DNA of 64,000 nucleotides from Neopusillimonas maritima (GTDB taxonomy: Bacteria > Pseudomonadota > Gammaproteobacteria > Burkholderiales > Burkholderiaceae_B): assembly GCF_040930455.2 (NCBI RefSeq), contig NZ_CP170494.1; one strand, written 5' to 3'. Positions 15,527 to 25,208 of this stretch are shown here, in pieces. Positions within the stretch are counted from its first letter, which is position 1. Every line of letters begins with the position of its first letter. Both the position numbers and the translations under genes were made by a program. Below the pieces are notes generated by a model that was not told where the DNA came from, searched no databases, and saw nothing but the letters and a program-made list of their open reading frames with translations.

Positions 15527-16237
15527 CTACACCCCCAGGTACCGCGTCAGCAACTCGGCCTGGCTAGACAGCGTGGCGCTATCACGCTGCTCGACCACCT
15601 TGCCTTTTTCCAGCACGATGCAGCGATCGGTGTGCGCCAATACCTTGCGGTAGTTGCGGTCGACGATTAGGGTTGCCACCCCGGTTTCACGAATGGATTC
15701 GATAATGCGCCAGATCTCGGCAATAATGAGCGGCGCCAGCCCTTCGGTTGCCTCGTCCAGAATGAGCACGTCGGGGTTGGTCATTAAGGCGCGACCAATA
15801 GCCAGCATCTGTTGTTCGCCGCCCGAAAGCTGCTGCCCCCCGTGGCCCAGTCTTTCGGTGAGCCGGGGGAAGGTTTCCAGCACGCGCTCGTAAGACCAGT
15901 CTTTGCGTCCTTTGTAGCCGGGGCGGGCCGCCACGAGCAGGTTTTCGCGCACATCAAGGTTGGGGAAGATGCCGCGCCCTTCGGGCACATATGCCACCCC
16001 AAGGCGAGCCACCTGGTGGGGCTGGGTGCGGGTGTTGTCCCGGCCCCGAATCACAATTTTGCCCTGTGCGGGTGGAAGGTGGCCCATGACCGTGCGGATC
16101 AGCGTGGTTTTGCCCATGCCGTTGCGGCCCAGCAGCCCGATGGACTCGCCGGCCTCGATGCGCATGTCTATACCATGCAGGATGTGGCTGGCGCCGTAGT
16201 AAGTATGCAGCCCAGAGGCTTCGATCAGCGCGCTCAT
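15527..16237 (-). CDS. livF: Branched-chain-type ABC transporter ATPase, LivF type
   Basis: A 236-residue ABC ATPase of LivF length. Walker A is GRNGMGKTTLIR, the signature is LSGGEQQMLAIGRAL, and Walker B is PDVLILDEATEGLAP. It pairs with LivG to energise uptake through LivH and LivM. Its start overlaps the livG stop by four bases. It is the last gene of the catabolic operon; the 3' end is followed by the gene-free stretch. One oddity is VDRNYRKVLAHTDR where the family usually has a VEQN-type H-loop. Confidence 0.93.
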   Translation of the reverse strand: MSALIEASGLHTYYGASHILHGIDMRIEAGESIGLLGRNGMGKTTLIRTVMGHLPPAQGKIVIRGRDNTRTQPHQVARLGVAYVPEGRGIFPNLDVRENLLVAARPGYKGRKDWSYERVLETFPRLTERLGHGGQQLSGGEQQMLAIGRALMTNPDVLILDEATEGLAPLIIAEIWRIIESIRETGVATLIVDRNYRKVLAHTDRCIVLEKGKVVEQRDSATLSSQAELLTRYLGV

Positions 16238-16980
16238 TCGTCGTCTCCGAGATAGGCGGTTTGCACCAGTGGATCGGCCTTGATGCCGGCCGGATCGCCA
16301 TGCGCGATGACGGCGCCGTTAACCATCACGGTGATCTCGTCCGAGATGCGGAACACGGCATCCATGTCGTGCTCTACCAGAAGGATGGCGTGCTGGGCCT
16401 TGAGCGAGTCGAGCAGGTTCAGCATGCGGTCGGTTTCTTCTGAACCCATGCCGGCCAAAGGCTCGTCCAGCAACAGCACCGCGGGGTGCGTGGACAGGCT
16501 CATGGCAATTTCCAGTTGGCGCTTGCCCCCATGCGAGAGCAGCCCCGCGACCTGGTTGCTGAAGCCCGACAGGCCGGCCAGTTCCAGCGCGCGATCGGCG
16601 GCCTCGTTGCTTTGCTTGCAACGGCTGGAAGGCAGCCAGCTCCAGAAGTGCTGATGGTTGGCCTGGGCGGTCAGGCGGCAGTTTTCGTGCACGGTCAGCG
16701 AAGGAAAAATCGTGGTGCGCTGATAGCTGCGCCCCATGCCTGCGCGCGCGCGACGGGGCTGCGGCCAGGTGGTGATGTTTTCCTGGTTCATGAAAATGGT
16801 GCCTTCGTTGGGCGCCAATTCGCCCGCCAGCACGCTGACAAGAGTGGATTTGCCGGCGCCGTTGGTGCCGATCACGGCGTGCACGGCGCCGCGCTTGAGT
16901 TCAAGCGAGACGTTGTCGATGGCGGTCAGGCCGCCGAAACGGCGTGTGATGTTCTTGGCCGAGAGTAATGTTTGCGTCAT
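16234..16980 (-). CDS. livG: Branched-chain-type ABC transporter ATPase, LivG type
   Basis: A 248-residue ABC ATPase of LivG type. Walker A GTNGAGKSTLVS, a signature around LLSHGGKRQLEIAMSL (an H replaces the usual S of LSGG, as in several LivG proteins) and Walker B PAVLLLDEPLAGMG are seen; the H-loop is LLVEHDMDAVF. It overlaps livF by four bases and lies ten bases after livM. The substrate class is hydrophobic or aromatic acids or amino acids; the neighbours favour an aromatic acid. Confidence 0.93.
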   Translation of the reverse strand: MTQTLLSAKNITRRFGGLTAIDNVSLELKRGAVHAVIGTNGAGKSTLVSVLAGELAPNEGTIFMNQENITTWPQPRRARAGMGRSYQRTTIFPSLTVHENCRLTAQANHQHFWSWLPSSRCKQSNEAADRALELAGLSGFSNQVAGLLSHGGKRQLEIAMSLSTHPAVLLLDEPLAGMGSEETDRMLNLLDSLKAQHAILLVEHDMDAVFRISDEITVMVNGAVIAHGDPAGIKADPLVQTAYLGDDE

Positions 16981-16990
16981 GGTACTGCCT

Positions 16991-17989
16991 TTACTGGGCC
17001 GAAGCCGGCACGATGGACTTGGCGCGACGACGGTTGCGCAGCTGTTCTGGAAGCCCTGCCAAGCCTTGGGGCAGCACAGCGACCAGGGCGATAATGGCCA
17101 GGCCGAAGGTTAGATGCCAGCGGCTGGCAAAATCGCCAAATAGCGCGTGCGATTGAAAGACCTCTTGCAACAGCGTCAGCGCGATGGCGCCGAGAATGGC
17201 GCCCCACAGGCGGCCCATGCCACCCAGAATAACCATTAGCAGCACCAGACCCGATTGCTCCCAGGCCAGCAGCTCGGGGTTGACGTAGCCGTCTTTGGCC
17301 GCGTACAAAAACCCCGCCACGCCGGCCAGGCCGCAGCCGATGACATAGGCCGTAAGCTTGTACTTGAAGGTGGAAAACCCGGCCGCACGCATGCGCTGTT
17401 CGTTCACGCGGATGCCGGTAAGCGCGGCGCCAAAGCGCGAGCGCATCAGCAGCGACAGGAACAGCCAGGTAAGCAGCATGCAGGCCAGCGTGAACACATA
17501 GAACACGAACTGGTCGTCGATATTCAGCACGACCCAGTCGCCCAGGCGGATTTCAGGACGGAAATACAAATAGATGCCGTCAGTGCCGCCGCCCAGCGCG
17601 GTATCGTGGAATACGTAGTAGGCCATCTGCGCGAACGCCAGCGTGACCATAATGAAATACACCCCCTTGGTGCGCAGTGCCAGCGCGCCGGTCACGGCCG
17701 CATACACCATGGTGGCGACCACAGCGCCGGGCAGCAGCCACAGCATATTGCCCGCGCCCGACTCGGGCGACAGCAGGGTGACGAAGTACGCGGCAATGCC
17801 GAAGAAGGCGGAATGGCCCAGACTGACCAAGCCTGTGCATCCCACCAGCAACTGCAGGCTTAGCGCGAACAGAGCGTAGATCATGATCTTGATGACCAGG
17901 CTCAGATAGTAGGTGGAGGCGAATGAGGGCAAGGCCAGCACCACCGCCAGCAGCACCAGCAACAAAATGGCACGAAGAACGAAACGCAT
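16991..17989 (-). CDS. livM: Branched-chain-type ABC permease, LivM type
   Basis: A 332-residue integral membrane permease with about nine or ten helices. The LivM/LivH family pattern LVSLGHSAFFGIAAY and the cytoplasmic coupling loop with ALRTKGVYFIMVTLAFAQM are present. It forms the heterodimeric channel with LivH. The gene is 14 bases after livH in the same transcript. Confidence 0.92.
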   Translation of the reverse strand: MRFVLRAILLLVLLAVVLALPSFASTYYLSLVIKIMIYALFALSLQLLVGCTGLVSLGHSAFFGIAAYFVTLLSPESGAGNMLWLLPGAVVATMVYAAVTGALALRTKGVYFIMVTLAFAQMAYYVFHDTALGGGTDGIYLYFRPEIRLGDWVVLNIDDQFVFYVFTLACMLLTWLFLSLLMRSRFGAALTGIRVNEQRMRAAGFSTFKYKLTAYVIGCGLAGVAGFLYAAKDGYVNPELLAWEQSGLVLLMVILGGMGRLWGAILGAIALTLLQEVFQSHALFGDFASRWHLTFGLAIIALVAVLPQGLAGLPEQLRNRRRAKSIVPASAQ

Positions 17990-18003
17990 GCGTGGAGCCT
18001 TGA

Positions 18004-18882
18004 TTAGTGTTTGAAGAGCCCTTCGGGCTTGAACAGTAGGATGGCGGCCATTAACAGGTACACCATGACGCCGGCGGCGGCTGGGAAGAACACTTGCCCG
18101 AACGTATCGACAAAGCCCACCAACATGGCGGCCAGGAAGGCGCCCTTGATTGAGCCGATGCCCCCGATGACCACCACCACGAAGCAGATAATAATTACCG
18201 CATTGCCCATGCCGGGATATACCGACGACACGGGGGCGGCGATGGCTCCGGCAAATGCTGCCAACGCTACGCCGATGGCGAACACGATGCGAAACAGCCG
18301 ATTGATGTCAATGCCCAAGGAGTTGATCATTTCGCGGTTGCTGGCGCCGGCGCGAATCATCATGCCCAGGCGGGTTCGGGTAAGGACCCAGAACATCAGC
18401 AAGCCCACAACAATACACATTGCCGAGATGAACAAGCGGTACACCGGATAGGTCATGACGTCGCCCAACTGGACGGAACCGGCCAGCCAGGAAGGCACCG
18501 GCACGCCATGCACGTCGTTGCCCACAATGATGCTGCGAAGTTCCTCAAAGACCAGGATGAGCCCGTAGGTCATGAGCACTTGCTGCAAGTGCTCGCGGTT
18601 GTACAGGTAGCTGTAAAAGGCCCATTCAAGAAAATAGCCCAATAGGGTGGCCAGCAGCACGCACACCAGTACGGTCACGACGAAGCCGCCGCCCAAGTAC
18701 TGTGCTACGACGGGCTGCAAGGCAAAGGCCATGTAGGCCCCGATCATGTAGAAGGCGCCATGAGCAAGGTTGATAATGCCCATGATGCCGAAAATGAGGG
18801 TCAGGCCGCTGGCGACCAGAAAAAGCAACAAACCGTATTGCACGGCGTTAAGGCACTGGATCAGGAAGATGGCCGGGTCCAC
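18004..18882 (-). CDS. livH: Branched-chain-type ABC permease, LivH type
   Basis: A 292-residue permease with about eight helices. The N-terminal family motif GLTLIFGIMGIINLAHGAFYM is nearly canonical, and the coupling-loop region TRTRLGMMIRAGASNREM is present. It partners LivM. The gene follows the binding-protein gene, with a strong hairpin between the two that probably lowers expression of the membrane genes relative to the binding protein. Confidence 0.93.
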   Translation of the reverse strand: MDPAIFLIQCLNAVQYGLLLFLVASGLTLIFGIMGIINLAHGAFYMIGAYMAFALQPVVAQYLGGGFVVTVLVCVLLATLLGYFLEWAFYSYLYNREHLQQVLMTYGLILVFEELRSIIVGNDVHGVPVPSWLAGSVQLGDVMTYPVYRLFISAMCIVVGLLMFWVLTRTRLGMMIRAGASNREMINSLGIDINRLFRIVFAIGVALAAFAGAIAAPVSSVYPGMGNAVIIICFVVVVIGGIGSIKGAFLAAMLVGFVDTFGQVFFPAAAGVMVYLLMAAILLFKPEGLFKH

Positions 18883-18906
18883 GAGGATTCCTTTTATTCA
18901 ACGGAA

Positions 18907-18941
18907 CATCCGGTACGCGCAACAGACGCGCGCACCGGATG
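18907..18941 (-). terminator. Intercistronic hairpin after the binding-protein gene
   Basis: A 13-bp stem (arms at 18907-18919 and 18929-18941, one G-U pair) with a 9-base loop lies 10 bases after the binding-protein stop and before livH. No T-run follows, so it is more likely an mRNA-stabilising or partial attenuator element than a full terminator, as is common behind highly expressed binding proteins. Confidence 0.65.
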
Positions 18942-18950
18942 GGTACGGAT

Positions 18951-20159
18951 TTACAGCTTGCATCCACGTGCTGGGTCTTCAAGCGCCTTGCTTGCAATGC
19001 CCACGACCACGTTCTGCTTGTCTTGCACCTTACGCAGATAGATATCTTGCACCGGGTTATGCGCCTTGGACATTGTGAATGAGCCACGCGGGCTATCTAT
19101 TTTGGCGCTTTCCATCGCCGCTATAACGCCTTTCTGGTCGCTGATGTCACCTTTCACGCCGTTGAGTCCGGCAATTAGAAGCTGCGCCGCATCGTAACCC
19201 TGTACGGTATAGACATCCGGCTCAAGCTTATAAGTCTTTTTGTACGCCTCACGGAAAGCGTTATCGCGCGGCGTATCAAGCCCATCGGCGTAGTGCAGGG
19301 TGGTGTGTATGCCTTCGGCGGCCGCCCCTTGGGCTTCAAGCGTGCCTTCGGTAAGGAAGCCTGTGGCATATAGCGGAACGTTGCGGTTCAAGCCGGCCGC
19401 TGCGTAATCTTGCACGAACTTCACCGCTCCGCCACCAGCAAAGAACACATACACGGCATCGGGCTTGATGCTTGCAATTTCGGTCAGGAAGGGCTGGAAC
19501 TCAACGCTCGGAAACGGGATATAAAGCTCTTTGACGATTTCACCGTCCTTGGCTTCGAAAGACTCTTTGAAGCCCGCCACCATTTGCTCGCCGCCGGCGT
19601 ATTTCCAGGTTAGCGTCACCACCTTTTTATGACCCTGGTCGGCTACCACGCCCCCCATGGCATACGAGGGCTGCCAGTTCGAAAATGAGGTGCGGAATAT
19701 ATTCGGCGCACACATCACGCCGGTAACTTCGTCCGCGCCGGCGTTGGGTACTATAAGCAAGGTGTTGCTGTCGCGCGCCACTTTCGACAAGGCCATCGAT
19801 ACGCCGCTGTGCACCGTGCCGATGATTACGTCTACATCATCACGCTTTACCAGGCGATTGGCATTTTCTACTGCTTTCGATGGGTCAGAAGCATCATCGA
19901 CCGAGTAGTACTCAATGTCGCGGCCGCCCAGCTTGCCTCCTTGCTGGTCAATAGCCATCTTGAACGCGTTGGTAATGCCGTCTCCCAACGCCGCATAGGT
20001 TCCCGAATAGGGCAGCATGAAGCCAACCTTAACCGGGCGATCGGCGTCGCTTGCCGCCATCACGGGGGCTGCGGCAAGCAAAGCAGCCGCATAGACCAGA
20101 CCTAGACCGCGTTTCAAACGCCCGGTACGGCGGGCGTCTTCCTTCCTTTCTCTTTTCAT
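18951..20159 (-). CDS. Periplasmic branched-chain-type ABC binding protein
   Basis: A 402-residue type I periplasmic binding protein. A basic N-terminal leader (KRERKEDARRTGRLKRG) and a hydrophobic core ending at VMAASDA form the signal peptide. The mature part begins VKVGFMLPYSGTYAALGDG, the classic LivK/AmiC-like opening. It delivers the substrate to LivHMGF. A close homologue of its last 105 residues occurs as a broken copy at 29198-29526, so the genome once held at least two related binding proteins. Aromatic-acid binding proteins of this type often sit with CoA ligases, as here. Confidence 0.9.
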   Translation of the reverse strand: MKRERKEDARRTGRLKRGLGLVYAAALLAAAPVMAASDADRPVKVGFMLPYSGTYAALGDGITNAFKMAIDQQGGKLGGRDIEYYSVDDASDPSKAVENANRLVKRDDVDVIIGTVHSGVSMALSKVARDSNTLLIVPNAGADEVTGVMCAPNIFRTSFSNWQPSYAMGGVVADQGHKKVVTLTWKYAGGEQMVAGFKESFEAKDGEIVKELYIPFPSVEFQPFLTEIASIKPDAVYVFFAGGGAVKFVQDYAAAGLNRNVPLYATGFLTEGTLEAQGAAAEGIHTTLHYADGLDTPRDNAFREAYKKTYKLEPDVYTVQGYDAAQLLIAGLNGVKGDISDQKGVIAAMESAKIDSPRGSFTMSKAHNPVQDIYLRKVQDKQNVVVGIASKALEDPARGCKL

Positions 20160-20242
20160 GTTGCTCTCCTTTGGTTGATTCTTGTGTAATGCACTTTCGT
20201 AAGCGCGCCTGATTGGCCGCTTGCTTGAAACGCCGAACTTAT

Positions 20243-21853
20243 TTATGCACTTTGCCGAGCGTCAGCCGCGGCGCCATGTTTGGTGCTGTGTGCCAGCTCG
20301 CGCAGTTTGAAGCGCTGTATTTTTCCTGTCGCCGTTTTGGGCAAGCTATCGACGAACTCAATCCACCGTGGGCATTTGTAATGAGCCAGTTTTGAGCGCA
20401 CAGCCTCTTTAATGGACTGCTCCAGCTCAGATGTGGGAACGACGTTGTCGCGTAGCACCACATACGCTCTTGGCTTGACAAGCCGATGCTCGTCTTCGAC
20501 TCCAACTACGGCACACTCGGCAATGTCGGGGTGCTCGAGCATGGTGCTTTCAATTTCAGCCGGCGACACCCAAATTCCACCAGCGCGCAACATGTCATCG
20601 TTGCGTCCGACGTAAAAATAGTTTCCATCCTGGTCTTGATAGAACTTGTCTCCGGTCAGGACACCACCATCCCGCATCGTTGCGGCGGTTTTCTCGGCCT
20701 TGTTCCAGTATTGTTGAGCCGCCGAAGGGCCGATGGCGTACATATTGCCGATTTCGCCGCAGGGAACGTCTTTCCAGTTCTCATCCACCAGCCTTACCTG
20801 GTATCCATCCACGACCTTGCCCGAACTGCCGGGCACCACCTTCCCCGGGCGGTTAATGACAAACATATGAGTCATTTCAGTGGTGCCGACCCCGTCTAGA
20901 ATGTCGGTGCCAGTAAGTTCTTTCCAGGCGCGTACCAGCGACGGAGCCAGAACCTCGCCACCGCTTACGCAAAAGCGTAGCGGTTCAAAAACATGCTGTA
21001 TGGTTTCCTTGTCGACGTGCTTCAAGGTTTCAAAAAGGCCTGAGAAAATCGTAGGTACAGCCACCAACAACGTGGGTCGATGTTGCTCAATGATTTCCCA
21101 GACCCGCTGTGGGCGTCCCGGCTGGGCATCGGCCACCACGCGCGCGCACGCCCGCAACGGCATATACACTTTGAAGCCAAGCCCATACGCAAAGAACATC
21201 TTGGGCGGACACACAATGACATCGTCCTCCTTTATGCCCAGTGTGTTCTTGCCAAATAGTTCACACGACGCATGAATATGCGCATGCGTGTGCAACACAC
21301 CTTTCGGGTCTCCTGTACTGCCCGAACTGTAAAGCCAGAATGCCACGTCGTCTGGCTCGCACTCACAGGTGGGCACATGAATTGGCAGGTCGCGTAGCGC
21401 GTCTTCAAGCGAACGAAAGCCACCGGTTTCTTTGCCAGTGACAAACACGTGCTCTGGAAGCTCCTGGGTATGGCTGACCTGCTGAATCAATGGGACCAAG
21501 CTCTCGTCAATGACAAGCATACGTGCTTGGCTATCGCGCAAGTAGTAGCCATAGTCTTTGGCGGTAAGAAAGGTGTTAATTGGCAAGCTGACCGCGCCGA
21601 CCTTCATAACGCCCAGGAACAAAGACATGAAGTCCACGCCATCGAGCACGCTGAACATCACCCGCTCACCAGGCTTTATGCCAAGGCTGCCCAACAGGTT
21701 TCCGACCTGGCAGCACCGCTCATGCAACTCTTGAAATGACGTGTCGCCTTCAGGCGTGGTCAGGCAGGCGCGCGAAGCCAGATCTGAACCCAGCGATGGC
21801 TCGAACAGGTAGTCGACTATATTTCCGCGCAGCGGCGGTAATTCGGAACTCAT
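20243..21853 (-). CDS. Benzoate-CoA-ligase-family acyl-CoA synthetase
   Basis: A 536-residue ATP-dependent acid-CoA ligase of the adenylate-forming family, the usual length for benzoate-CoA ligases. The AMP-binding P-loop is YSSGSTGDPKGVLHTH; DGVGTTEMTHMF matches the aromatic-acid ligase pattern; the hinge GRNDDMLRAGGIWVSP and the C-terminal catalytic lysine in PKTATGKIQRFKL are present. It should convert an imported (probably aromatic) carboxylic acid to its CoA thioester. It lies between the binding protein and the oxygenase reductase. The exact acid cannot be read from the sequence. Confidence 0.9.
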   Translation of the reverse strand: MSSELPPLRGNIVDYLFEPSLGSDLASRACLTTPEGDTSFQELHERCCQVGNLLGSLGIKPGERVMFSVLDGVDFMSLFLGVMKVGAVSLPINTFLTAKDYGYYLRDSQARMLVIDESLVPLIQQVSHTQELPEHVFVTGKETGGFRSLEDALRDLPIHVPTCECEPDDVAFWLYSSGSTGDPKGVLHTHAHIHASCELFGKNTLGIKEDDVIVCPPKMFFAYGLGFKVYMPLRACARVVADAQPGRPQRVWEIIEQHRPTLLVAVPTIFSGLFETLKHVDKETIQHVFEPLRFCVSGGEVLAPSLVRAWKELTGTDILDGVGTTEMTHMFVINRPGKVVPGSSGKVVDGYQVRLVDENWKDVPCGEIGNMYAIGPSAAQQYWNKAEKTAATMRDGGVLTGDKFYQDQDGNYFYVGRNDDMLRAGGIWVSPAEIESTMLEHPDIAECAVVGVEDEHRLVKPRAYVVLRDNVVPTSELEQSIKEAVRSKLAHYKCPRWIEFVDSLPKTATGKIQRFKLRELAHSTKHGAAADARQSA

Positions 21854-21868
21854 AAGGTGTCTCCATGG

Positions 21869-22879
21869 TTAAACCATCGCAAGAAATCGGTCCGCGTGCA
21901 GATCGCTTTCGTCGATGCCTTTACAAATCAGTAAGTCTTCAACAGCGTCTATCATTGCCGGCGGGCCGCACAGATAGGCCTCGTAGCCCATGGCATCCGT
22001 CAATTTGCGCTGCATCAAATCTGTGACAAGTCCAAGCTCGCCTTGCCAGTCGGGGCTGCTATCCGGGTCGGCGATTACCGGAAAATATTGAAACTGTGGA
22101 TGCTTTTGCGCCCATTGCTGCAAGCGATCCAGCCAGTAAAGTTCGCACGATGCACGTGCCCCAAAGAACAGCCGAATCTGCCGCTTGCGTCCGCTGGCAA
22201 ACTCTTCTTCCAGAAGTGCGCATAAAGGCGCTAGGCCGGTTCCACCGGCCACCATCACGGCGGGTGCTTCGGCCTGCGAACCCAAGCCAAAGGTTCCATA
22301 AGGGCCGACAAGCTCGAACATGTCGCCTTCCCGAAGCCGACCTTGCTTCAGATACTGGCTGACTTCGCCGTGTTCATACGCCTTTACATGGAAGATCAGC
22401 TCGCAGCTGCCCGGACGGTTGGCGACCGAGTAAGAGCGATTGCTTGATACACCGGGCACTACCCATTCAAAATACTGTCCAGCTTCATAGTCAATGGGCT
22501 GGTCGGACAGCATCCTTACCTCGTATATGGAGGGCCCATGCGGGATGACTTGCGTAACATGCACGTGATGGTGCCCTATCGCCGCCTGCGGCCTGGCCGA
22601 AAGACGCGTCGACAACACCAGATCGGACTGCGGATAACACATGCAGGCCAAGATCTTTCCTTCGGCGCGATGCCCGTCGTTAAAAATAGCGGGGTCGGCG
22701 CCCGGAAGCTCTTTGACCGTGCCGCTGACCAGCGTGGCGATACATTCGCCACACTCGCCAGAACGGCAGTTGTATTCAAGAGCCACCCCGCCCTCAAGAC
22801 AAGCATCCAGCACCGACACCCCTTCCGCTGCAATTGTCGAGATGTCGGTCTCAGAGACTTTGATTTGATAGCGGCTCAT
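21869..22879 (-). CDS. 2Fe-2S/FAD oxygenase reductase
   Basis: A 336-residue electron-transfer protein. An N-terminal plant-type ferredoxin (CRSGECGEC and a later Cys in ILACMCYP) is followed by an FAD domain (RSYSVAN) and an NAD(P)H domain (GGTGLAPLCALLEEE, CGPPAMIDAVE). The domain order matches the reductases of multicomponent mono- and dioxygenases such as BenC. The start at 22879 (MSRYQIKV) is supported by AAGGAGG; a longer frame reaches 22954 but overlaps the oxygenase gene. It should feed electrons to the diiron oxygenase encoded just upstream. Confidence 0.9.
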   Translation of the reverse strand: MSRYQIKVSETDISTIAAEGVSVLDACLEGGVALEYNCRSGECGECIATLVSGTVKELPGADPAIFNDGHRAEGKILACMCYPQSDLVLSTRLSARPQAAIGHHHVHVTQVIPHGPSIYEVRMLSDQPIDYEAGQYFEWVVPGVSSNRSYSVANRPGSCELIFHVKAYEHGEVSQYLKQGRLREGDMFELVGPYGTFGLGSQAEAPAVMVAGGTGLAPLCALLEEEFASGRKRQIRLFFGARASCELYWLDRLQQWAQKHPQFQYFPVIADPDSSPDWQGELGLVTDLMQRKLTDAMGYEAYLCGPPAMIDAVEDLLICKGIDESDLHADRFLAMV

Positions 22880-22907
22880 CGCAGCCCTCCTTACATCGAA
22901 GCGAGAA

Positions 22908-23660
22908 TCAGTATGCGCGCTCGGTATCGTCGCCATCAGAACGCCACACTTCATTCATGTCTTCGGGGATATCTATGCCCCAATCTTGGGTGATGATGTT
23001 GCGAACTTGCTGGAAGTACGCAAGCCTCATGTTTTCGTTGGTGTCTTGTTTAATGCACCAGCGTCGATAAGCCTCGTTGCGCTTTGAGCCGTCACCACCA
23101 AAAGATTGCAGCCCCACAGGCAACCATATTTTGACCGCCGCTTCCACCTGGGCGCGTCCTTCTTCTGTTTGTAGAAGGTGTTTTACGCCGTCCATGCCAA
23201 GGCCAACGTGGCCATACTCTTCCTTGAGCGTTTCCTGACATGCTTTTTGGAACGGCTGATAAGGCGAGTTGACGAAATGTCGGAACTGGTGTGCCGCTGC
23301 GCGGTCGACCAAGGCCAAGAACACGACCTGATCCGCCCAGGTGTCAACCGGTGTATCGAAGGTGGTGAGGTGGCCTTTGCGGCGTGCGTACTCTTCCCAA
23401 TCAAGGTCGAGCTCTTCCATCAGCTGGCGAAAGCGCAAGTGATGGCCATACTCTTCCATCACCGTTTTGGCCATACGCATCTTGAACTCGGCCGTAGGGG
23501 CCTTCAGGATGCTGGGTTCGAAGCAGTCGGCGCCGTACATCTCACTGGCCACATGAATACTGATGATATTGAGCATCAGCTCTTGGAACTCGGGGTCTTG
23601 CTGGCGGAAATCCTGCAGTGAAACCGAACCTGCCTCGAGTTTTTCAGCTACGTTTTGCAT
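22908..23660 (-). CDS. PaaA-like ferritin-fold diiron oxygenase
   Basis: A 250-residue all-helical protein of the phenylacetic-acid-catabolism oxygenase family. Two EXXH motifs are visible (EEYGHH at about residues 69-74 and EEYGH at about 147-151), plus upstream acidic residues (HVASEMYGADCFE), so a diiron site is likely intact, unlike the non-catalytic PaaC. It is shorter than PaaA (about 310) and far shorter than BoxB (about 475). No PaaB, PaaC or PaaD gene is near; only the reductase follows. It probably epoxidises or hydroxylates the CoA ester made by the neighbouring ligase. The substrate is unknown. Confidence 0.82.
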   Translation of the reverse strand: MQNVAEKLEAGSVSLQDFRQQDPEFQELMLNIISIHVASEMYGADCFEPSILKAPTAEFKMRMAKTVMEEYGHHLRFRQLMEELDLDWEEYARRKGHLTTFDTPVDTWADQVVFLALVDRAAAHQFRHFVNSPYQPFQKACQETLKEEYGHVGLGMDGVKHLLQTEEGRAQVEAAVKIWLPVGLQSFGGDGSKRNEAYRRWCIKQDTNENMRLAYFQQVRNIITQDWGIDIPEDMNEVWRSDGDDTERAY

Positions 23661-23701
23661 AGTGTCCTCGCTATAAATGCGTTAAGTGATCTGTGCTTAG
23701 A

Positions 23702-25198
23702 TCAGCCGTAGAATCGGCGGTAGGAATCTGCCGAATCAATAATTACGTTCTTCACCTCGGTGAACTCGAATAAGGTTTCGAACGCGTCCTCGCGCCCGAA
23801 ACCACTGGCTTTCATGCCTCCGAATGACGCTCCGGAAGGGAAAAGGTTGTAGCAATTCACCCACACGCGTCCGGCCTGAATGCGCTTGGCAGTGGTGTGG
23901 GCCTGGCTAAGGCTTGCGGTCCAGATGCCGGCTGCAAGACCCTGTTCTACGGAACCGACTTCGGCAAGCATCTGCTCGTAGTCGCTCCACTCGTGTATGG
24001 TGGCGACCGGGCCGAAGATTTCTTCGTTCGCAATGCGCATGTCTTGCGTAACCTGGTCGAAGATTGTGGCTTGCAAGAACAGGCCGTTGGGCAAGCCCGC
24101 AATCTTGGCCATATCGCCGCCACACACCAGGCGTGCGCCTTCTTTCTTGCCGATTTCGATGTACTCGCGAACCCTGGCCAAATGCTCTTTAGATACGAGG
24201 GTGCCCATTCGCGTCTGGTCATTGAACGGATCGCCCATGGCCAATTCAGGGATCAGCGCAATGATCTTTGCCTTGAGCTCGTCGGCGATGTCTTTGTGGG
24301 CAAAGATTCGTGAACCCGCAGTACAAACCTGCCCCTGATTCAGAAACGCGCCCAATAAAATCCCCTGAGCGGCTCGATCGAGGTCTGCGTCAGGAAACAC
24401 GACCTGCGCGTTCTTTCCGCCAAGCTCTAGCGTGACCCGCTTCATGGTGTTGGCCACGCCTTTCATGACCTTCCGACCGGTTTCCGATGAGCCCGTTACC
24501 GAAATCATGCGAATGGCCGGATGAGCCAGCATGGCTTCGCCGGTTACGGCGCCGGTGCCGGTTACCACGTTCACCACACCCGGGGGGAGCACTTCGCTGA
24601 TGATTGCCGCAATTTCCAACGTGGTAACCGGCGTGGCGTCAGCGGGTTTGTACACCACGCAATTGCCAGCGGCGATAACCGGAGCGATTTTGCCCAGGAA
24701 CATATTCAACGGGAAATTCCAGGCACCGATAATGCCGACCACACCCAAAGGAACGCGGTGGTCGTAGCTTGTGATGTTGGCCGTTACGGGCAGCACCCGG
24801 CCTTCGAGAGCTCGAACCGCGCCGGCGTAGTAACGCAGGCGATCAACAGCGGTATGCACGTTGGCGATACTTTCGCGCATGGGCTTACCGGTGTTGGCCG
24901 TTTCCATCCATGCGATGCGATCGGCCTGTTCTACAAGTTTGTCGGCCAGATCAAGCAGCATCTGCTGGCGTTTCTTTGCTGTGGTCTCCGACCATTTCGG
25001 AAACGCTTGCGCGCTATTTTTAACGGCGGCATCGACGTCAGCCGCATTGGCAACGGGCACCGTCGTAATTTGCTCCCCGCTGACCGGGCTATAACACGCC
25101 AGGCGCTCTTTAGAGCCCGACTCTTGCCATTTGCCGCCAATGAACAGCTTGTAGCTTTCCGGGATGACTTCGCTTATGGGGTTTCCTACTGCGTTCAT
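23702..25198 (-). CDS. NAD(P)-dependent aldehyde dehydrogenase
   Basis: A 498-residue aldehyde dehydrogenase, full length. The general base glutamate is in VTLELGGKNAQVVF and the catalytic cysteine in NQGQVCTAGSRIF; the cofactor-binding WNFPLN and GSSETG segments are present. It resembles the betaine/phenylacetaldehyde group. In this operon it would oxidise a semialdehyde left after ring opening, as PaaZ's ALDH half or BoxD do in known aryl-CoA pathways. It is translated 41 bases before the oxygenase gene. Confidence 0.92.
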   Translation of the reverse strand: MNAVGNPISEVIPESYKLFIGGKWQESGSKERLACYSPVSGEQITTVPVANAADVDAAVKNSAQAFPKWSETTAKKRQQMLLDLADKLVEQADRIAWMETANTGKPMRESIANVHTAVDRLRYYAGAVRALEGRVLPVTANITSYDHRVPLGVVGIIGAWNFPLNMFLGKIAPVIAAGNCVVYKPADATPVTTLEIAAIISEVLPPGVVNVVTGTGAVTGEAMLAHPAIRMISVTGSSETGRKVMKGVANTMKRVTLELGGKNAQVVFPDADLDRAAQGILLGAFLNQGQVCTAGSRIFAHKDIADELKAKIIALIPELAMGDPFNDQTRMGTLVSKEHLARVREYIEIGKKEGARLVCGGDMAKIAGLPNGLFLQATIFDQVTQDMRIANEEIFGPVATIHEWSDYEQMLAEVGSVEQGLAAGIWTASLSQAHTTAKRIQAGRVWVNCYNLFPSGASFGGMKASGFGREDAFETLFEFTEVKNVIIDSADSYRRFYG

Positions 25199-25208
25199 GC
25201 CTATTCCT